Origin: Erythroxylum novogranatense
Taxonomy: Eukaryota; Streptophyta; Magnoliopsida; Malpighiales; Erythroxylaceae
Direction of reading: 5' to 3'
Assembly: GCA_029891385.1 (NCBI GenBank)
Contig: CM057228.1
Coordinates: forward strand, 35,963,023 to 36,027,022
Length of the DNA: 64,000 nucleotides
Part shown: piece after piece, positions 1-11,004 of the stretch
How the letters are laid out: the number at the start of each line of letters is the position of its first letter
Position numbering within the stretch: the first letter of the stretch is position 1
Notes under the pieces: model-generated
Told to the model about the DNA's origin: nothing
The model's input: only the letters and a program-made list of their open reading frames with translations
Database searches by the model: none
Program-made: the position numbers and the translations under genes

Positions 1-1709
1 AATACTTGTTGACCCAAAAGAGCTGAATTTGAGGCGAGGCGATGGTTAGAGTTGCTAAAAGATTATGACTTGGTGATAGACTACCATCCGGGAAAGCTAA
101 TGTTGTGGTGATGCATTGAGTAGAAAGTCCACCATGGCACATGTGGAGACAGTGTACCTTCCTTTCTTTGAAGGATTTAGCGGACTTGATGTGATGTTGA
201 GGCAAGATGGGCTGAGTGTATTTTGGCAAGTTTCGAGGTGAGGCCGGTCTTGAAGGAGAAGATCAAGGAATTTCGGGATCGGGATGAGTACTTGAGTAAG
301 CAGGGAAGAGATAAAGAATGGAAAGCCGTCTAATGTAGAGGTAAAGGAAGATGGATTGATGGTTGTGGGTAGTAGATTGTGTGTTAAGGCAAGTTAGAGT
401 TGAGGATGAAATTCTTGATGAGGCGATAATGCTCCTTATGCAATGCATCCAGGGAGTTCTAAGATGTATCGGAATTTGAAAGAGCATTTCTGGTGGAAAG
501 GAATGAGGAAAGATGTAGCAGAGTATGCTAAAAGATGTTTGGTGTGCCAGCAATTTAAAGCTGAACACCAAGCACCTTCAGCAAGCAATCCTTGCCTATT
601 AGGAGTGGAAATAGGAAAAGATAACTATGGATTTTCTGATGGGATTGCCGAGATCTAGCCGGAAGCATGACGCTATATGGGTGATTGTGGATAGGTTGAC
701 TAAGTCAGCTCACTTCTTGCCGATTCGCCGATGATTCTTTGAATTTTTGGCTAAGAAGTATGTGGATGAGGTGATCGAGACTTCATGGGATTCCGAGTTC
801 GATAGTGTCGATAGGGATCCTAAGTTTACCTCCAGATTTTGGGAGAGTTTGCGAGGAGGCTTTGGGGACTCGATTGCATTTTAGTCTGACTTTCCATCCA
901 TGAGACCGATGGGCGGTCGGAGAGGACCATTCGGACTTTGGAGGCAATGCTGAGGGCTTGTGCTTTGGATTTCAAAGGTTCGTGGGATGATCACCTACCT
1001 TTGATTGAATTTGCTTACAACAATTCCTATCACTCGGGAATTCAGATGGCGCCTTATGAAGCCTTGTATGGTAGGAGATGTAAAACTCCTATATGTTGGG
1101 ATGAGGAAGGTGAAAGAAAGTTTGTGGGGCCTGAGTTAGTGCAGGTCACAGTTGATAAGATAAAGCTAGTGAAACAGAGGCTTAAGGTAGCTCAAGATCG
1201 GATGAAGAGCTATTCGGATGCCCATAGGAAAGAGATGGAATTTGAAGTGGGTGAGAAGGTGTTTCTTAGAGCTTCTCCATGGAAAGGCGTTTTGAGGTTT
1301 GGTAAGAAAGGTAAGCTTAGCCCGAGGTATATAGGCCCATCTGAGATCATTGAGAGGATTGGGCCTTTGGCTTATAAGTTAGATTTTCCATCGGAGTTGT
1401 CTAAGATTCATAATGTATTCCATGTGTCGATCTTTGAGGAGATATAGGTGAATCCTTCGCATATAGTTCAACCTTGAAGTTCGATTGAGAGAGGATTTGA
1501 GTTATGAGGAGCAACCAAAGGAGATCTTAGATTCAAAGGAAAAAGTGCTATGGAATAAGATTGTGAAGCTGGTTAAGGTCTTGTGGAGGAACCATTCAAC
1601 CGAGGAGGCAACTTGGGAACCCTTGGAAGCCATGAGGGAGAAGTATCCCTACCTCTTCATGGACTCAGGTAAGAATTTCGAGGACAAAATTTTATTAGGA
1701 GGGGAGAAT
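1..1709 (+). pseudogene. Element A: 3' part of Ty3/gypsy pol (RNase H end, integrase, chromodomain-like tail), broken
   Basis: The window opens inside a polyprotein gene. Bases 1-135 read as the end of RNase H (RRWLELLKDYDLVIDYHPGK, then a frameshift). Bases 443-575 encode the integrase zinc-binding domain (HPGSSKMY, EHFWW, CLVCQQ). The DDE core runs from about 650 to 1090 ([27 protein letters not shown]), followed by the GPY region (RYIGPSEI, about 1327) and a chromodomain-like tail ending near 1658 (LVKVLWRNHSTEEATWEP, KYPYLF). A complete protein would integrate element cDNA, and the tail may steer it to heterochromatin (family knowledge). At least six frameshifts interrupt the frame. Several sit where CAG or CTG is expected: the LQEAL codons near 851 and the HPQTDGQSER motif at 895-922. 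The damage may therefore be partly sequencing error. The 5' part of the element lies outside the window. Confidence 0.93.
1696..1709 (+). other. Polypurine tract of element A
   Basis: The purine-rich AGGAGGGGAGAA lies directly before the LTR start TGTTGGGCCCC and just after the last pol codons (KNFEDKI). This is the usual place for the plus-strand primer of reverse transcription. Confidence 0.85.
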
Positions 1710-2250
1710 TGTTGGGCCCCGAAATTTTATTTTATTTTATTTTATTTGAATTAATTAATTATTTATTTATGGATTTATTCGTTAATTATTTTATTTTGTC
1801 TTAATTGATTTAATTATGTGTTTATGTAAATATTTTTATGTTGGGCTTGGAAATTAGAAGTTAGAAATTAAATGAAAGCTTGGGCTTAATATTGGAAAGT
1901 ATGGGCTTAGGTAAATGGATTAAATAGAAGGAGGATTAATAATAAGTGGGTTTGGTGGAAGTAGGCCTTGGGAGGTGGAGGCCCAAAAGCCTTTATGTAA
2001 GGGGAAAGCCAAAACTATGTAGTTTTGGGAGGAGTTTAAAGTGAGAATAAAAGGGTTAAATGAATTAAAAGGAAGAGAAGGAGGAGAAGAGTGTCGTGAG
2101 TTACCAAAGGAAAGAAAGAAGAGGAGAAAACGTGAACTAGAGGAGAAGGAAAACGTGAGCTAGCCAAGGAAGAAAGGAAGAGAGAAAATCGTGGGAGGCT
2201 TGTGGAGAAGAATAAAGAAGGAGAAAAAGAAGAGAAATCAAGAGCTTAAG

Positions 2251-3120
2251 GTAAGTATCTATCTTCCTTTGAGTTAGATTCAAGAAATGGGATGAAATGA
2301 AGGTTAGGGTTTGTGTAGGAATGAAGAAAGAAAGAAGAGATGAGTGGTTTTGTGATTCCGAAGCTAGGGTTGGTTGTTTTAGCTTAAATGGGCTATGGGT
2401 AGGTTAGGTTTAAGACTTCGTTATCGATTTATCGATTCTTGAATGTTTCGACTTTTCCAATGAGTTTGAAATGTGTTTTATTGAAGGAACAAGGAAACCT
2501 CACTCGAGAGAGAGAGAAGAGCAATCGTGAATCCGGTTTCCGACGATAGGTGGGTAACATCTTTATAGTTATTGTGTAATGGGCAAAGCCCTATGTGTGC
2601 TATCTTGTTATACTATGTGCATATTGAAAATGAAATTTTGTGTTTTGAGAGGAAAGAATGGAACTTTGATGCTTTGAAAGAGTGCGATAAGCGTAAAATG
2701 TGAATCTTGTGTTTTGATATGTGAGCATATTGATTGTGTTTGGGCGAGAGAGAACCCCTTTGTGAAGTCACGTGCACGTTGACCCCCATTAGCCTTCTCC
2801 CGGCTGCCTGCTTTAGGCTTACGAGATCCGAAAAATGGACTCGTCGTGATTACGGTAAACTTCGGTTTCCGTCGTGTTTATGGAACTCTCGAGCCAATTG
2901 TGTGCATTTCATCATTTATAAGTGTTTATGATGCATAAGATGGGTGTTAGTTGCAAGATGATTCTATGTTATGCCTTGTGTGATAAAGTTGAGTTTTCAA
3001 CCTATTATGTAAATTGCTAATGCTTTGGATTATTAATTGTGTGTGTGTGGCTCATTATGTGATGGCTATAAATTTGTTAGCCACTGAGCCGTGTTAGCTC
3101 ACCCCATTCTCCCTCCTCAG
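2251..3120 (+). other. Candidate leader intron inside LTR A
   Basis: The donor AAG|GTAAGTAT is close to the plant consensus. The acceptor CTCCCTCCTCAG|GT has a pyrimidine tract. The acceptor follows GCCACTGAGCC and TTAGCTCACCCC, a box seen at the same place in other LTR families here. Splicing is inferred; no transcript data are available. Confidence 0.4.
2769..2808 (+). promoter_or_regulatory. Conserved CACGTG box plus CCTTCTCCCGGCTGCC box
   Basis: CACGTGCACGTTGAC is followed 10 bp later by CCTTCTCCCGGCTGCC. The same pair occurs at 16787 in element H, and on the minus strand near 31005-31035 (C) and 56890-56945 (F). The second half alone occurs on the minus strand near 23828 (D), 26125 and 43765 (B). 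CACGTG is the plant G-box bound by bHLH and bZIP factors (established). A role here is inference. Confidence 0.5.
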
Positions 3121-3837
3121 GTGAAAATTCAAGTTGAGAGTTGAACCTTGCAAGGCATCGACATTACTCCAAGAACTTAGGAACTTTTGTATTAAGTTAA
3201 TAACTAGCTTTTGGAATAGCTTTGTAAGCATATTGACCATTGAGCATCTCATCTTTTGTGTTTTGTACTTGATTTTGATGAATATGCCAATATGTAACAA
3301 AGCTATGCATGAATCTTTTTATGATTGGAAAAGAGAATGAGAGCTCTAGTACTCTCTTCACTATATGTTTTGTTGATTTGTGACCTATGTGTGAAGCATG
3401 TGTACCATTCTTTTAAGTTTGGAGATTTACTTGGGTGTCTGTTGGGTTTTGCCTTGAAAGAGCTTGCTGGAAAATTTCCAAGGTTAGGAGTTGTAAAAGT
3501 TTTGTAAATTCGGTATGTTGCATTTTCGATATTTACGTGTTGTTAGAGGATTGTATGGGAGCTTTATGACTCCTTGAGAGTGATAAGCGAGCTGTAGGGT
3601 TCTTCTAAAATGTTTATAAGCTATTTATGAGGATTAAAATGGTAGGTGTGAGTGGTTAGAATTAAATGTAGGTCTTTGTCAAATGACAGATTTTAGACAG
3701 AACCTTTGTGACCATTTTGACCCTTATAGAGTTGGAATTTGGGTCAGTGATCTTCATGAAAATGTAGATCTTTCTTTTCTCTATGAAATAGACACCAATT
3801 TTGTTAAATTTGGAGTTCGAATGAAAAGTTATGACCT

Positions 3838-4205
3838 TTGCAAGAGACGATGCCTTGTAGAAAAAACCAGACGATGCCTTTATAGCAAAAACCGCACGAT
3901 CGCTATAGCAAAAAAACGATTTGATAGCAGAAGAAAAACCGACGATGCCATGGCAAAAACAGACGATGCGCTGTAGCAAAAACCAGACGATGCCACAGTA
4001 GCAAAAACCAGACGATGCCTTCAGAAAGCAAAAATCGAGACGATGCTCAGAGCAAAAACGGACGATGCCTCAGAGCAAAACCAGACGATGCATTATGGCA
4101 AAAACCAGACGATGCCTTTATGGCAAAACCGAGACGATCTTACGTGCAAAAAACCGGAAGATGCAATCATAGCAAAAACCAGATGATGTTATCTGTAGCA
4201 AAATC
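3838..4205 (+). repeat. Minisatellite of LTR A (unit about 25-28 bp)
   Basis: About a dozen imperfect units built on GCAAAAACCAGACGATGCC follow one another. The array starts just after GAAAAGTTATGACC (about 3823) and is followed by TTTTGGCCATAACTTTTG (about 4335). The spacing of the core GACGATGC is irregular and several units differ at the CAG triplet. Confidence 0.85.
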
Positions 4206-4896
4206 GGGCGATATTCTGTTCATCTCCGTCGATTTTCTTGAGGATGACATCATCTCCGTCGATTTTTGCTTTAAGGATAACGTCATCTTCGTCTCATTTA
4301 TCGTCTGTTTTTGTCTTACGACCCTTTTCCTTCTTTTGGCCATAACTTTTGCACAGACCTCGATCGACCTCATTCTCGAAGCATTGGATTTCTAAAGATT
4401 TTCTACCTTTCTACACTGGACTTATCAGATTTTCTTTCAAATTGAAAATGGTGGTTTGAAGCGAAGCATGGCGTCGGTTGATAAGGGCTGACTATGCTTC
4501 AGAATTTTAAAATATCTTGAGCTATAGAGCTCCGATCAAAGTGATTCTTGTTTTAAATTAAACTAGAGGCATAAACCTACAGGTTTTATGAAGAGACCGA
4601 TCAGTGATTAAGCCTTTAAGATTTTCAAATGCTTACCCGAAGTCGGTAGTGCTCAGTTTTGATTGTTTTCTTCGAGATAGTGTTTTAACCATAACATCTT
4701 CATTCCTAACCCGAATTGAGCGATTCCAGTTGCGTTGGAATTGTGAGATCCGAGGGATCATTTTTTTTATCAAGAGCTAACCCCGAATTTTTATAAAGTG
4801 AAAATTTTCCATATTTGTGATTAGCATATGTGTTTGGTTGTGGGTCTTCTACGATGGATGGGTCCGAATGTTGGGCTTCGGAGATGGGGTCCAACA

Positions 4897-6953
4897 AAAT
4901 TAGAGAATATTTCTACAACTTCCATGAAGAATTATAATGTTAATTATATCTCTAAGCATTTCAAAATCTTACTGGAAATCGAGTTAGGAGTTCTGTTACA
5001 GTTTTTAAAACAGTCTTAAATGTTTTGGGTATAACTTTCAGTATACCGAATAAAATTATATGATTTTGGTCCTATTAGAAACTAGAAACATAGTGGAACA
5101 ATTAGTTATAAGAAATTGTTACTGAAATACACCAAGTTCCTTGTCATAATGAGCATGCAAAGTTATCTCGAAAGGGGGTGCTAGGATGAAAATGTTGAGG
5201 TGTGCTGGAATTTGATAACTGGAATGTTTTTACTAAACATGCTTCGATAGTTTGACTATATTTTGATAAGTAGATTTCTAAATGAAATGATTCTTAATTT
5301 AAATTAAACTAGAGACATTTGGCTACAAATGTTAAGAGATATTAAATTTGAATTCTATCCTTAAGGGTCTTGAAATTGAGCTTGAAAGTAAGTCTTGGTT
5401 TAGGCAGTAGCACAACCAGGAACAAAAATCAGTTCTTGTTGTTATTGAATAAACTATATTGATATATGCAGAATCAGAAAAAGATGTCTTCACAAAAGTT
5501 ATAGCTTATCATCTTAGCTTTAAATTGGTACAAAGTTTGTAATTTTGGATACTGGAATTGAGATATATGAGGTGTACAACTTGAATGCATGATCATGCAT
5601 TAGCTAAAATTTCAAATGCACACAGTCTGTGATATTTTGAGCATAACTCATAGAATAATGAACCAAATTGAATGATCTTAGTATCATTATAAACTTAAAA
5701 CATTGGAGAAAAACTTTTCTGAAGAAAGTATTGCCTGATTTTGACAATTTTCTTATCAGATTAATTATGCAAAGTTGACCCGTATGTATGTTAAACCCAA
5801 AATCTGAGGTGGTCAATAAAGTTTTATAATTAGTTTCACATTGATTAATTATGGTCCAAATTATGAGTACAAATGGTATTAATGAGGGCTTTGATATCTG
5901 AATGAATTGATGATAAGGAAAACAATATGATACACAGGATTGTCATTGAACATACATTGTGCATACTTTCTATACATTGATGTGCATCAAAGAATACATT
6001 TACATTTGTGCAAAATTGTGATCTTTGTAAATGTGTTTGTATGATATAGAGGAACTCATTGGACGCCAATCAAACATTTCTGGACCACCCAGGCAATAGC
6101 ATATTGAAGTGTACCGTGAGTTAACCAAGATGATTTCCTAGGATTGATTTGATTTGATTCGTTTACATTTCTAACATTATTGAACTGTTTGTGATATGTT
6201 TCTGAATTTCGGCCTTAAAGTCCAAGGAGTATAATAGTTGGACATGCATTGGAAGTGTTTTGATTTGATGTGAAATCCTGTATGATATGTGAATTGTCAA
6301 CGAAAGTTGAACGCTGGACTTAGGTCCGATGATAATGAGTTTCTGATTGAACAGAATGTGTGATTATCTGATATGACATAATTAGTATTTGATGCATTTC
6401 ATAAAATGCATGTTCAGATAAAGGCATTGTGACTTGAGTAACCAGTATGAAGCGTTTCTATGTAGAACTTTGCTCCGTGATATATGTTCTGTACGTAGAG
6501 TTATGCTCCGTGATTCTGTTCTGACTGAGCCCTATGGGCCAGTATTTGTATAAGTATGTGATAGGCACTTGATCGCAACAATAAGAACGAATGTGAGTCT
6601 CATACATGTAGCATTATAAGATCGAAATCCATTCAATGATTTGCAAAGTTGAAATGAGTGATAAATTGATATGAACTGTTTGCTATACTTGGCTACGTGA
6701 ACTGTGTGATCATATATCAGGAATGTAAATATGATCTGAATGAATATATATGAAATATGTGATATGTGTATATGATCTGGTGAAATCATCAATGATGGTT
6801 CACTCAACTGAGTTCAGAAAACTCATCAAAATTGTAATGTGGCTTTTCAGGTTTTATAAAGGTCTCTAGAAAGGCTTCGAGTAAGAGTTTTCGGCTCGGG
6901 ATCATTATGCACCTGCATATGTATTTCTTTATGTTGTATTGAAAGTGTAGTAT
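4897..6953 (+). repeat. LTR fragment J (older host of element A)
   Basis: This is non-coding, AT-rich + strand LTR sequence. It carries the shared module (GTGATTCTT-like text with TTAAACTAGA near 5285-5325), several 'CTTCCATGAAG' echoes, and TGCATTTCATAAAATGCATG (about 6392), which is also seen in M and G. An acceptor-like TTTTCAG|G at 6850 follows AAAACTCATCAAAATTG. No LTR start is visible. The fragment stops where LTR K begins at 6954. Confidence 0.6.
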
Positions 6954-7572
6954 TGTAACACCCCACTCTCGCATGACCCAAACCCGACATCGACGGTGAT
7001 ATCCGAGTCCGTGCCCTGTGAGGGTGGCGTGTTACATCACTCAATTAAAACTCAATATAAATTTTTTTTTTAAACGCAAACATGCACAATGCGGAAGACA
7101 ATAAACATGCAATCATTAATAAGTACATTGGCCACGAGGGTCCTTTTTATAAATACAAAGTTATTTCAGTTTGTGGACTTTACAAATTGACCTACTCATT
7201 AATTCAGAAAATAAAATACACTAATGAGCCTTGAATCGATTCAACCCTTTTCTCACTAACGGCGAGATGCCATACGCCTGCTGCTTAACGGGTATTCTTC
7301 TGAGTCCTAAAAATAATTGCAAATTTTGGGTGAGTTTTATAACTCAAGGTGAGAAACTATCATCGATGGTTCACTCAATTCATGCAATACAACATTTCAC
7401 ATAACATATATTCACATTGTTGCATATTCGATCACATTTCACAATTTCACTTAAGCACAGTCCATTTATACATTTCATTCTATTCTACATACATAACCAA
7501 ATGAATTCATAACCCATTCAAGCATGTCACAATTGCATAAGGCATTTTGCCTTTCACTCAATCAAAGAAAAC
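6954..7572 (-). repeat. LTR fragment K, terminal part on the minus strand
   Basis: It begins TGTAACACCCC and matches the start of X (20104 onward) through GAGGGTGGCGTG and the acceptor-like box AAATTTTGGGTGAG with a palindromic CCATCGATGATGG-type motif (7360-7372). Read on the minus strand, this is the 3' end of an LTR. The rest is cut off by element H at 7573. The flank AGTAT precedes it; the partner flank was not found. Confidence 0.65.
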
Positions 7573-7930
7573 TGTTAGCCCCAAAAATTTTTTTTGGATT
7601 AATCATGATTAGATTAAATTGATTAAGTTAGATTAGCATTAATTAAGGTGTCATAAATTAATATATGATAGCATTAATGAGTTAGGTGAAGAATTTATGA
7701 AGTTAAATATGTTAGTTAGACTTAGGTGAGTTAGGTGTAATTAATGTATTAATTGGGCTTTGGGTCCAAATGAAGTGAGAAAGAAGAGAGGAATTTAATG
7801 CAATGGGCTTGAAGGAAAAGAGTTAGTGGGCTTGAGTAAGTAAGGAGGAGAAATGAAAAAAGAAGAAGAAGAAAGAAGAAGGAAGTAAGTTGGGCTTAGG
7901 CTTATTGGGCTTAAGTAATTTAGAAAGGAG

Positions 7931-7938
7931 TATAAAAG
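7931..7938 (+). promoter_or_regulatory. TATA box of H 5' LTR
   Basis: TATAAAAG lies about 360 bp into the LTR, upstream of a purine-rich leader. It is duplicated at the same place in the 3' LTR (16004). Confidence 0.7.
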
Positions 7939-8169
7939 GAAGGAGATAAGTGATTTTTGTAGGAAAAGAAGATAGAAACGAAATTTGGAGGGAGAGGAAA
8001 GAAGAGTGTCGTGAAAGGAGAGAGGAAAAGGAGAAAGAAGAGGCTTGTTAGGGTTTGGCATTTCCATGAAAGTGAGTGGGTTTTGAAGAAAGTCCAAGAA
8101 GAAAAGTGTGGAGGAGAGTCTAAGCTTCACTTTGAACCAAGAAACCACTTGGTTGGTTAAGGATTTAAG

Positions 8170-8557
8170 GTAAGTTCTTGGTTTAAGGTTAAGTTTTTGT
8201 TTGGGTTTTTGGTTAGAAAGATGAAGAATAAGATGGGTCTAGTGATTCTCTTATGAATTTCATGATTTAGATTTTTTGGTATTTCAATTTCTAAACCCAA
8301 TGTTGATATGGGGTTATTTTCTTGTTATGCTTGAAGGAGGACAAGAAAGAGGAGAAGAACAAGGAGAGGAACTTCCTTAGGCAAGTTTAAGCAAGGATAA
8401 AAGGTGGGTTTCATTGCATGATGAACATTGCATGATGCATGTATTATGATTGTATTGAAAGATTGCTAAAAGTATGAATAACTAATAGGACTGCTTGATA
8501 TATAAATATAAATGTGTTACCCACGGAGAGAAAGCTCACTCCCTAAAATTTTTTCAG
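8170..8557 (+). other. Candidate leader intron in H 5' LTR (388 bp, internally deleted)
   Basis: The donor TTTAAG|GTAAGTTC and acceptor TTTTTTCAG|GAAATGAG match the 3' LTR copy (16245-17149). The 517-bp length difference lies wholly between the two sites, which are both retained. This is inference only. Confidence 0.4.
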
Positions 8558-9005
8558 GAAATGAGCAGGATCCCGAGGAGCAAGCTTAAAGGCATTTACT
8601 CCAAGATTTTCTTTTGATTTTGTATTTGAAATAATTTTTGTAAAAAAATGCTTTAGTTGCATTTTGAGAAGATACTGTATTTTGAAACTTCATTATAATT
8701 GGGCTTGAAATGCCCACTAAAGAATTGTATGAATATGACATGATTTGATGAAGAGGGAATGAATGAATTATGAAAGCAAAAATGTTCAGTTTTAATGTAT
8801 TTTGAGAAATCCATGTATGTTTAAGACAATTGAATCATTGTTATAGTTTGGATATGATAGATGATTAAGAGTGTGGCTGTTGCTTCGAATGGTGTTTGAA
8901 GATACCTTAGGGTTTAATTATGTTATATGAGGTTGTATGATGAGTTTTATGCAGGTGGAAGTCTTAGAATTGAAAATTGGGTAGTTGCATTTTAAAGGGG
9001 ATGTG

Positions 9006-9032
9006 CTGTCAAATTTTCCTAAAATTTGACAG
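9006..9032 (+). other. Perfect 12-bp-stem hairpin
   Basis: CTGTCAAATTTT and AAAATTTGACAG are separated by 3 nt. A near copy is at 17595 (3' LTR of H), and a matching hairpin lies at 22846-22872 in LTR D. Confidence 0.85.
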
Positions 9033-9175
9033 TACTTCGCATCAATATTAGACCCTCTTCGGGTATGAATTAGATCAATGAGTCTTCATGAAGATTGTAG
9101 TAGGAGTTTAGAGCTTTCTAAGGCTATATCATTTGCTAAATTTGGAGTTCGGAGTCAAAAGATATGATCCTTACT

Positions 9176-10070
9176 AGAAATCAGAAGATAGAAAAGCAGA
9201 AGGAAGGAAAGCAGAAGGTAGAAATCAGAAGATAGAAAAGCAGAAGGAAGGAAAGCAGAAGATAGAAATCAAAAGATAGAAAAGTAGAAGGAAGGAAAGA
9301 AGAAGGTAGAAATCAGAAGATAGAAACGCAGAAAGAAGGAAAGCAGAAGATAGAAATCAGAAGATAGAAAAGCAGAAGGAAGGAAAGCAGAAGATAGAAA
9401 TCGGAGATAGAAAAGCGAAGGAAGGAAAGGAAGATAGAAATCGAAGATAGAAAAGCGAGGAAGGAAATCGGAAGATAGAAATCGAAAGATGGAAAAGCGT
9501 AGGAAGGAAATCGGAAGATAGAAATCGGAAGGAAGGAAATCGAAGATAAAAGCGTAGGAAGGAAATCGGAAGATAGAAATCGAAGGAAGGAAATCAAGAT
9601 AGAAAAGCGAAGGAAGGAAAGCGAAAGATAGAAATCGAAGGAAGGAAATCGGAAGATAGAAAAGCGTAAGGAAGGAAAGCGGAAGATAGAAATCGAAGAT
9701 AGAAAAGCGTAAGGAAGGAAAGCGAAGATAGAAATCGAAGATAGAAAAGGTAGGAAGGAAAGCGAAAGATAGAAATCGAAGATAAAAAGCGTAGGAAGGA
9801 AGCGGAAGATAGAAATCGGAAGATAGAAAAGCGAAGGAAGGAAGCGAAGATAGAAATCGAGAAGATAGAAAAGCGAAGGAAGGAAAGCGTAAGATAGAAA
9901 TCAAGATAGAAAAGCGAAGGAAGGAAAGCGAAGATAGAAATCAGAAGATAGAAAAGCGAAAGGAAGGAAAGCAGAAGATAGAAAAGCAGAAGGAAGGAAA
10001 GCAGAAGATAGAAATCAGAAGATAGAAAAGCAGAAGGAAGGAAAGCAGATGATAGAAATCAGACGATGGA
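9176..10070 (+). repeat. Minisatellite of H 5' LTR (unit about 44 bp, about 20 copies)
   Basis: The unit consists of three 14-16-nt subrepeats of the form GAAATCAGAAGATA, GAAAAGCAGAAGGA and AGGAAAGCAGAAGATA. Outer units (9181-9370, 9960-10060) are clean. Inner units show the same text with CAG turned into CG, CGG, CGT or CA. The purine-only strand gives long artificial reading frames on the minus strand that should not be called genes. Confidence 0.93.
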
Positions 10071-10795
10071 AAAATAGGACGCTGCAGAATGTAGGAGATA
10101 GAATCAGCCTTTGTAGTCTTCATAAGAGTTGTAGATCCAGATGTCTACTTTCGTATGGTGAAAGAACGAAAATATTTGGAGCTATAGATTAAAAGTTATA
10201 GCAATCGCTCCAAAAGAGTTTCGATTCGATTTTGGAAGTGAACATGGTCCGTTGTTTTGGGCATATTTCCCTCATACGACCTCCAAATGAGGTGAGGCTT
10301 GAACCATTGGATTTATAAGACACATATCTTTCACTCCATAAAATCCGGTATCAATTGGAGTTAAATTGAGAAAGTTTGTTCTAAAAAACAAGTGAAAGGT
10401 CAGTTAAGAGGGCATGTTTCGGGTATGAACTCTATTAGGTTTTTGGAGTGTATCTTGAGTATATGACTCCGATTAAGGTGATTCTTGTTTCAGGGAGAAC
10501 TTGAGACATAAAGCTACAAATTATATGAATAAGTCAACCCATGATTTTAGTGTATACATGGTGTGTGCTTGCCACGAAGGTGGAGTTACAATTAAGAATC
10601 CTGCAAGATTATAAGCGCAAGGTTTCAGAACAACGAAAGTTGGGCTCCGAAAACGGGTTTCGACGTCTATGGTACTATAGTAAGAGTAAGAATGTCAAGT
10701 TTAAGGTCTCAGCAAGGCAAGTGTCTCGGGGATGGGCTCCACTCGGGCTCACATCCCGGGACAGTCGGGCTCCCGAGATCGGGGTCTGACATCTG

Positions 10796-10813
10796 TGGAA
10801 TCAGAGCGAAACC
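10796..10813 (+). other. Primer binding site of element H
   Basis: TGGAATCAGAGCGAAACC starts 4 nt after the LTR end. It differs by one base from TGGTATCAGAGC, the tRNA-Met-complementary PBS seen in E and G. Confidence 0.8.
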
Positions 10814-11004
10814 GGGTTTAGGGTTTCCTAGGAACCTTAGTGGGATGTCTAAGGGTCAAGTCAGCATGCATTTTCCTACATGAATTATGTGAAGTATGTG
10901 CACTGTTTTAAATGCATAACATGCAACATTGTTTTCAAATGAGTGAATTGAATTTGTTTTATGTGAACTAAAGATTTTCACCGATTTTTTAAATTGAAGG
11001 AGTA

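Larger units (their letters stand above)
1710..4896 (+). mobile_element. 3' LTR of element A (about 3.19 kb)
   Basis: It begins TGTTGGGCCCC after the polypurine tract and ends GGGGTCCAACA at 4896, so the termini form an imperfect inverted pair with TG...CA ends. In order it holds an AT-rich start, a purine-rich leader (about 2040-2250), a donor-like AAG|GTAAGTAT at 2251, a CACGTG box and CCGGCTGCC box (2769-2808), an acceptor-like CTCCTCAG|G at 3120, a minisatellite (3838-4205) and the shared LTR module (4530-4590). The bases after the end, AAATT, would be the target duplication, but the 5' end is outside the window, so this cannot be confirmed. The LTR of element F is homologous on the other strand. 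Confidence 0.85.
7573..10791 (+). mobile_element. 5' LTR of element H (3.22 kb)
   Basis: It starts TGTTAGCCCC and ends GGGGTCTGACA, directly before a PBS. The layout is an AT-rich start, TATAAAAG at 7931, a purine-rich leader, a donor at 8170, an acceptor at 8557, a hairpin at 9006, a minisatellite at 9176-10070, and the shared module near 10450-10535. Compared with the 3' LTR it lacks about 517 bp between the donor and acceptor (absent here after about 8413), including the CACGTG/CCGGCTGCC pair. Otherwise the copies are nearly identical, which suggests recent insertion (inference). Confidence 0.92.

Noticed and set aside
3838..4205. CRISPR-like repeat-spacer array
   Set aside because: Units are directly adjacent and degenerate, with no unique spacers of fixed length, no cas genes, and a plant context.
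9269..9904. 211-codon minus-strand open frame rich in F, L, S and P
   Set aside because: It is the complement of the 44-bp purine-only minisatellite; short periodic text without stops, not a gene.
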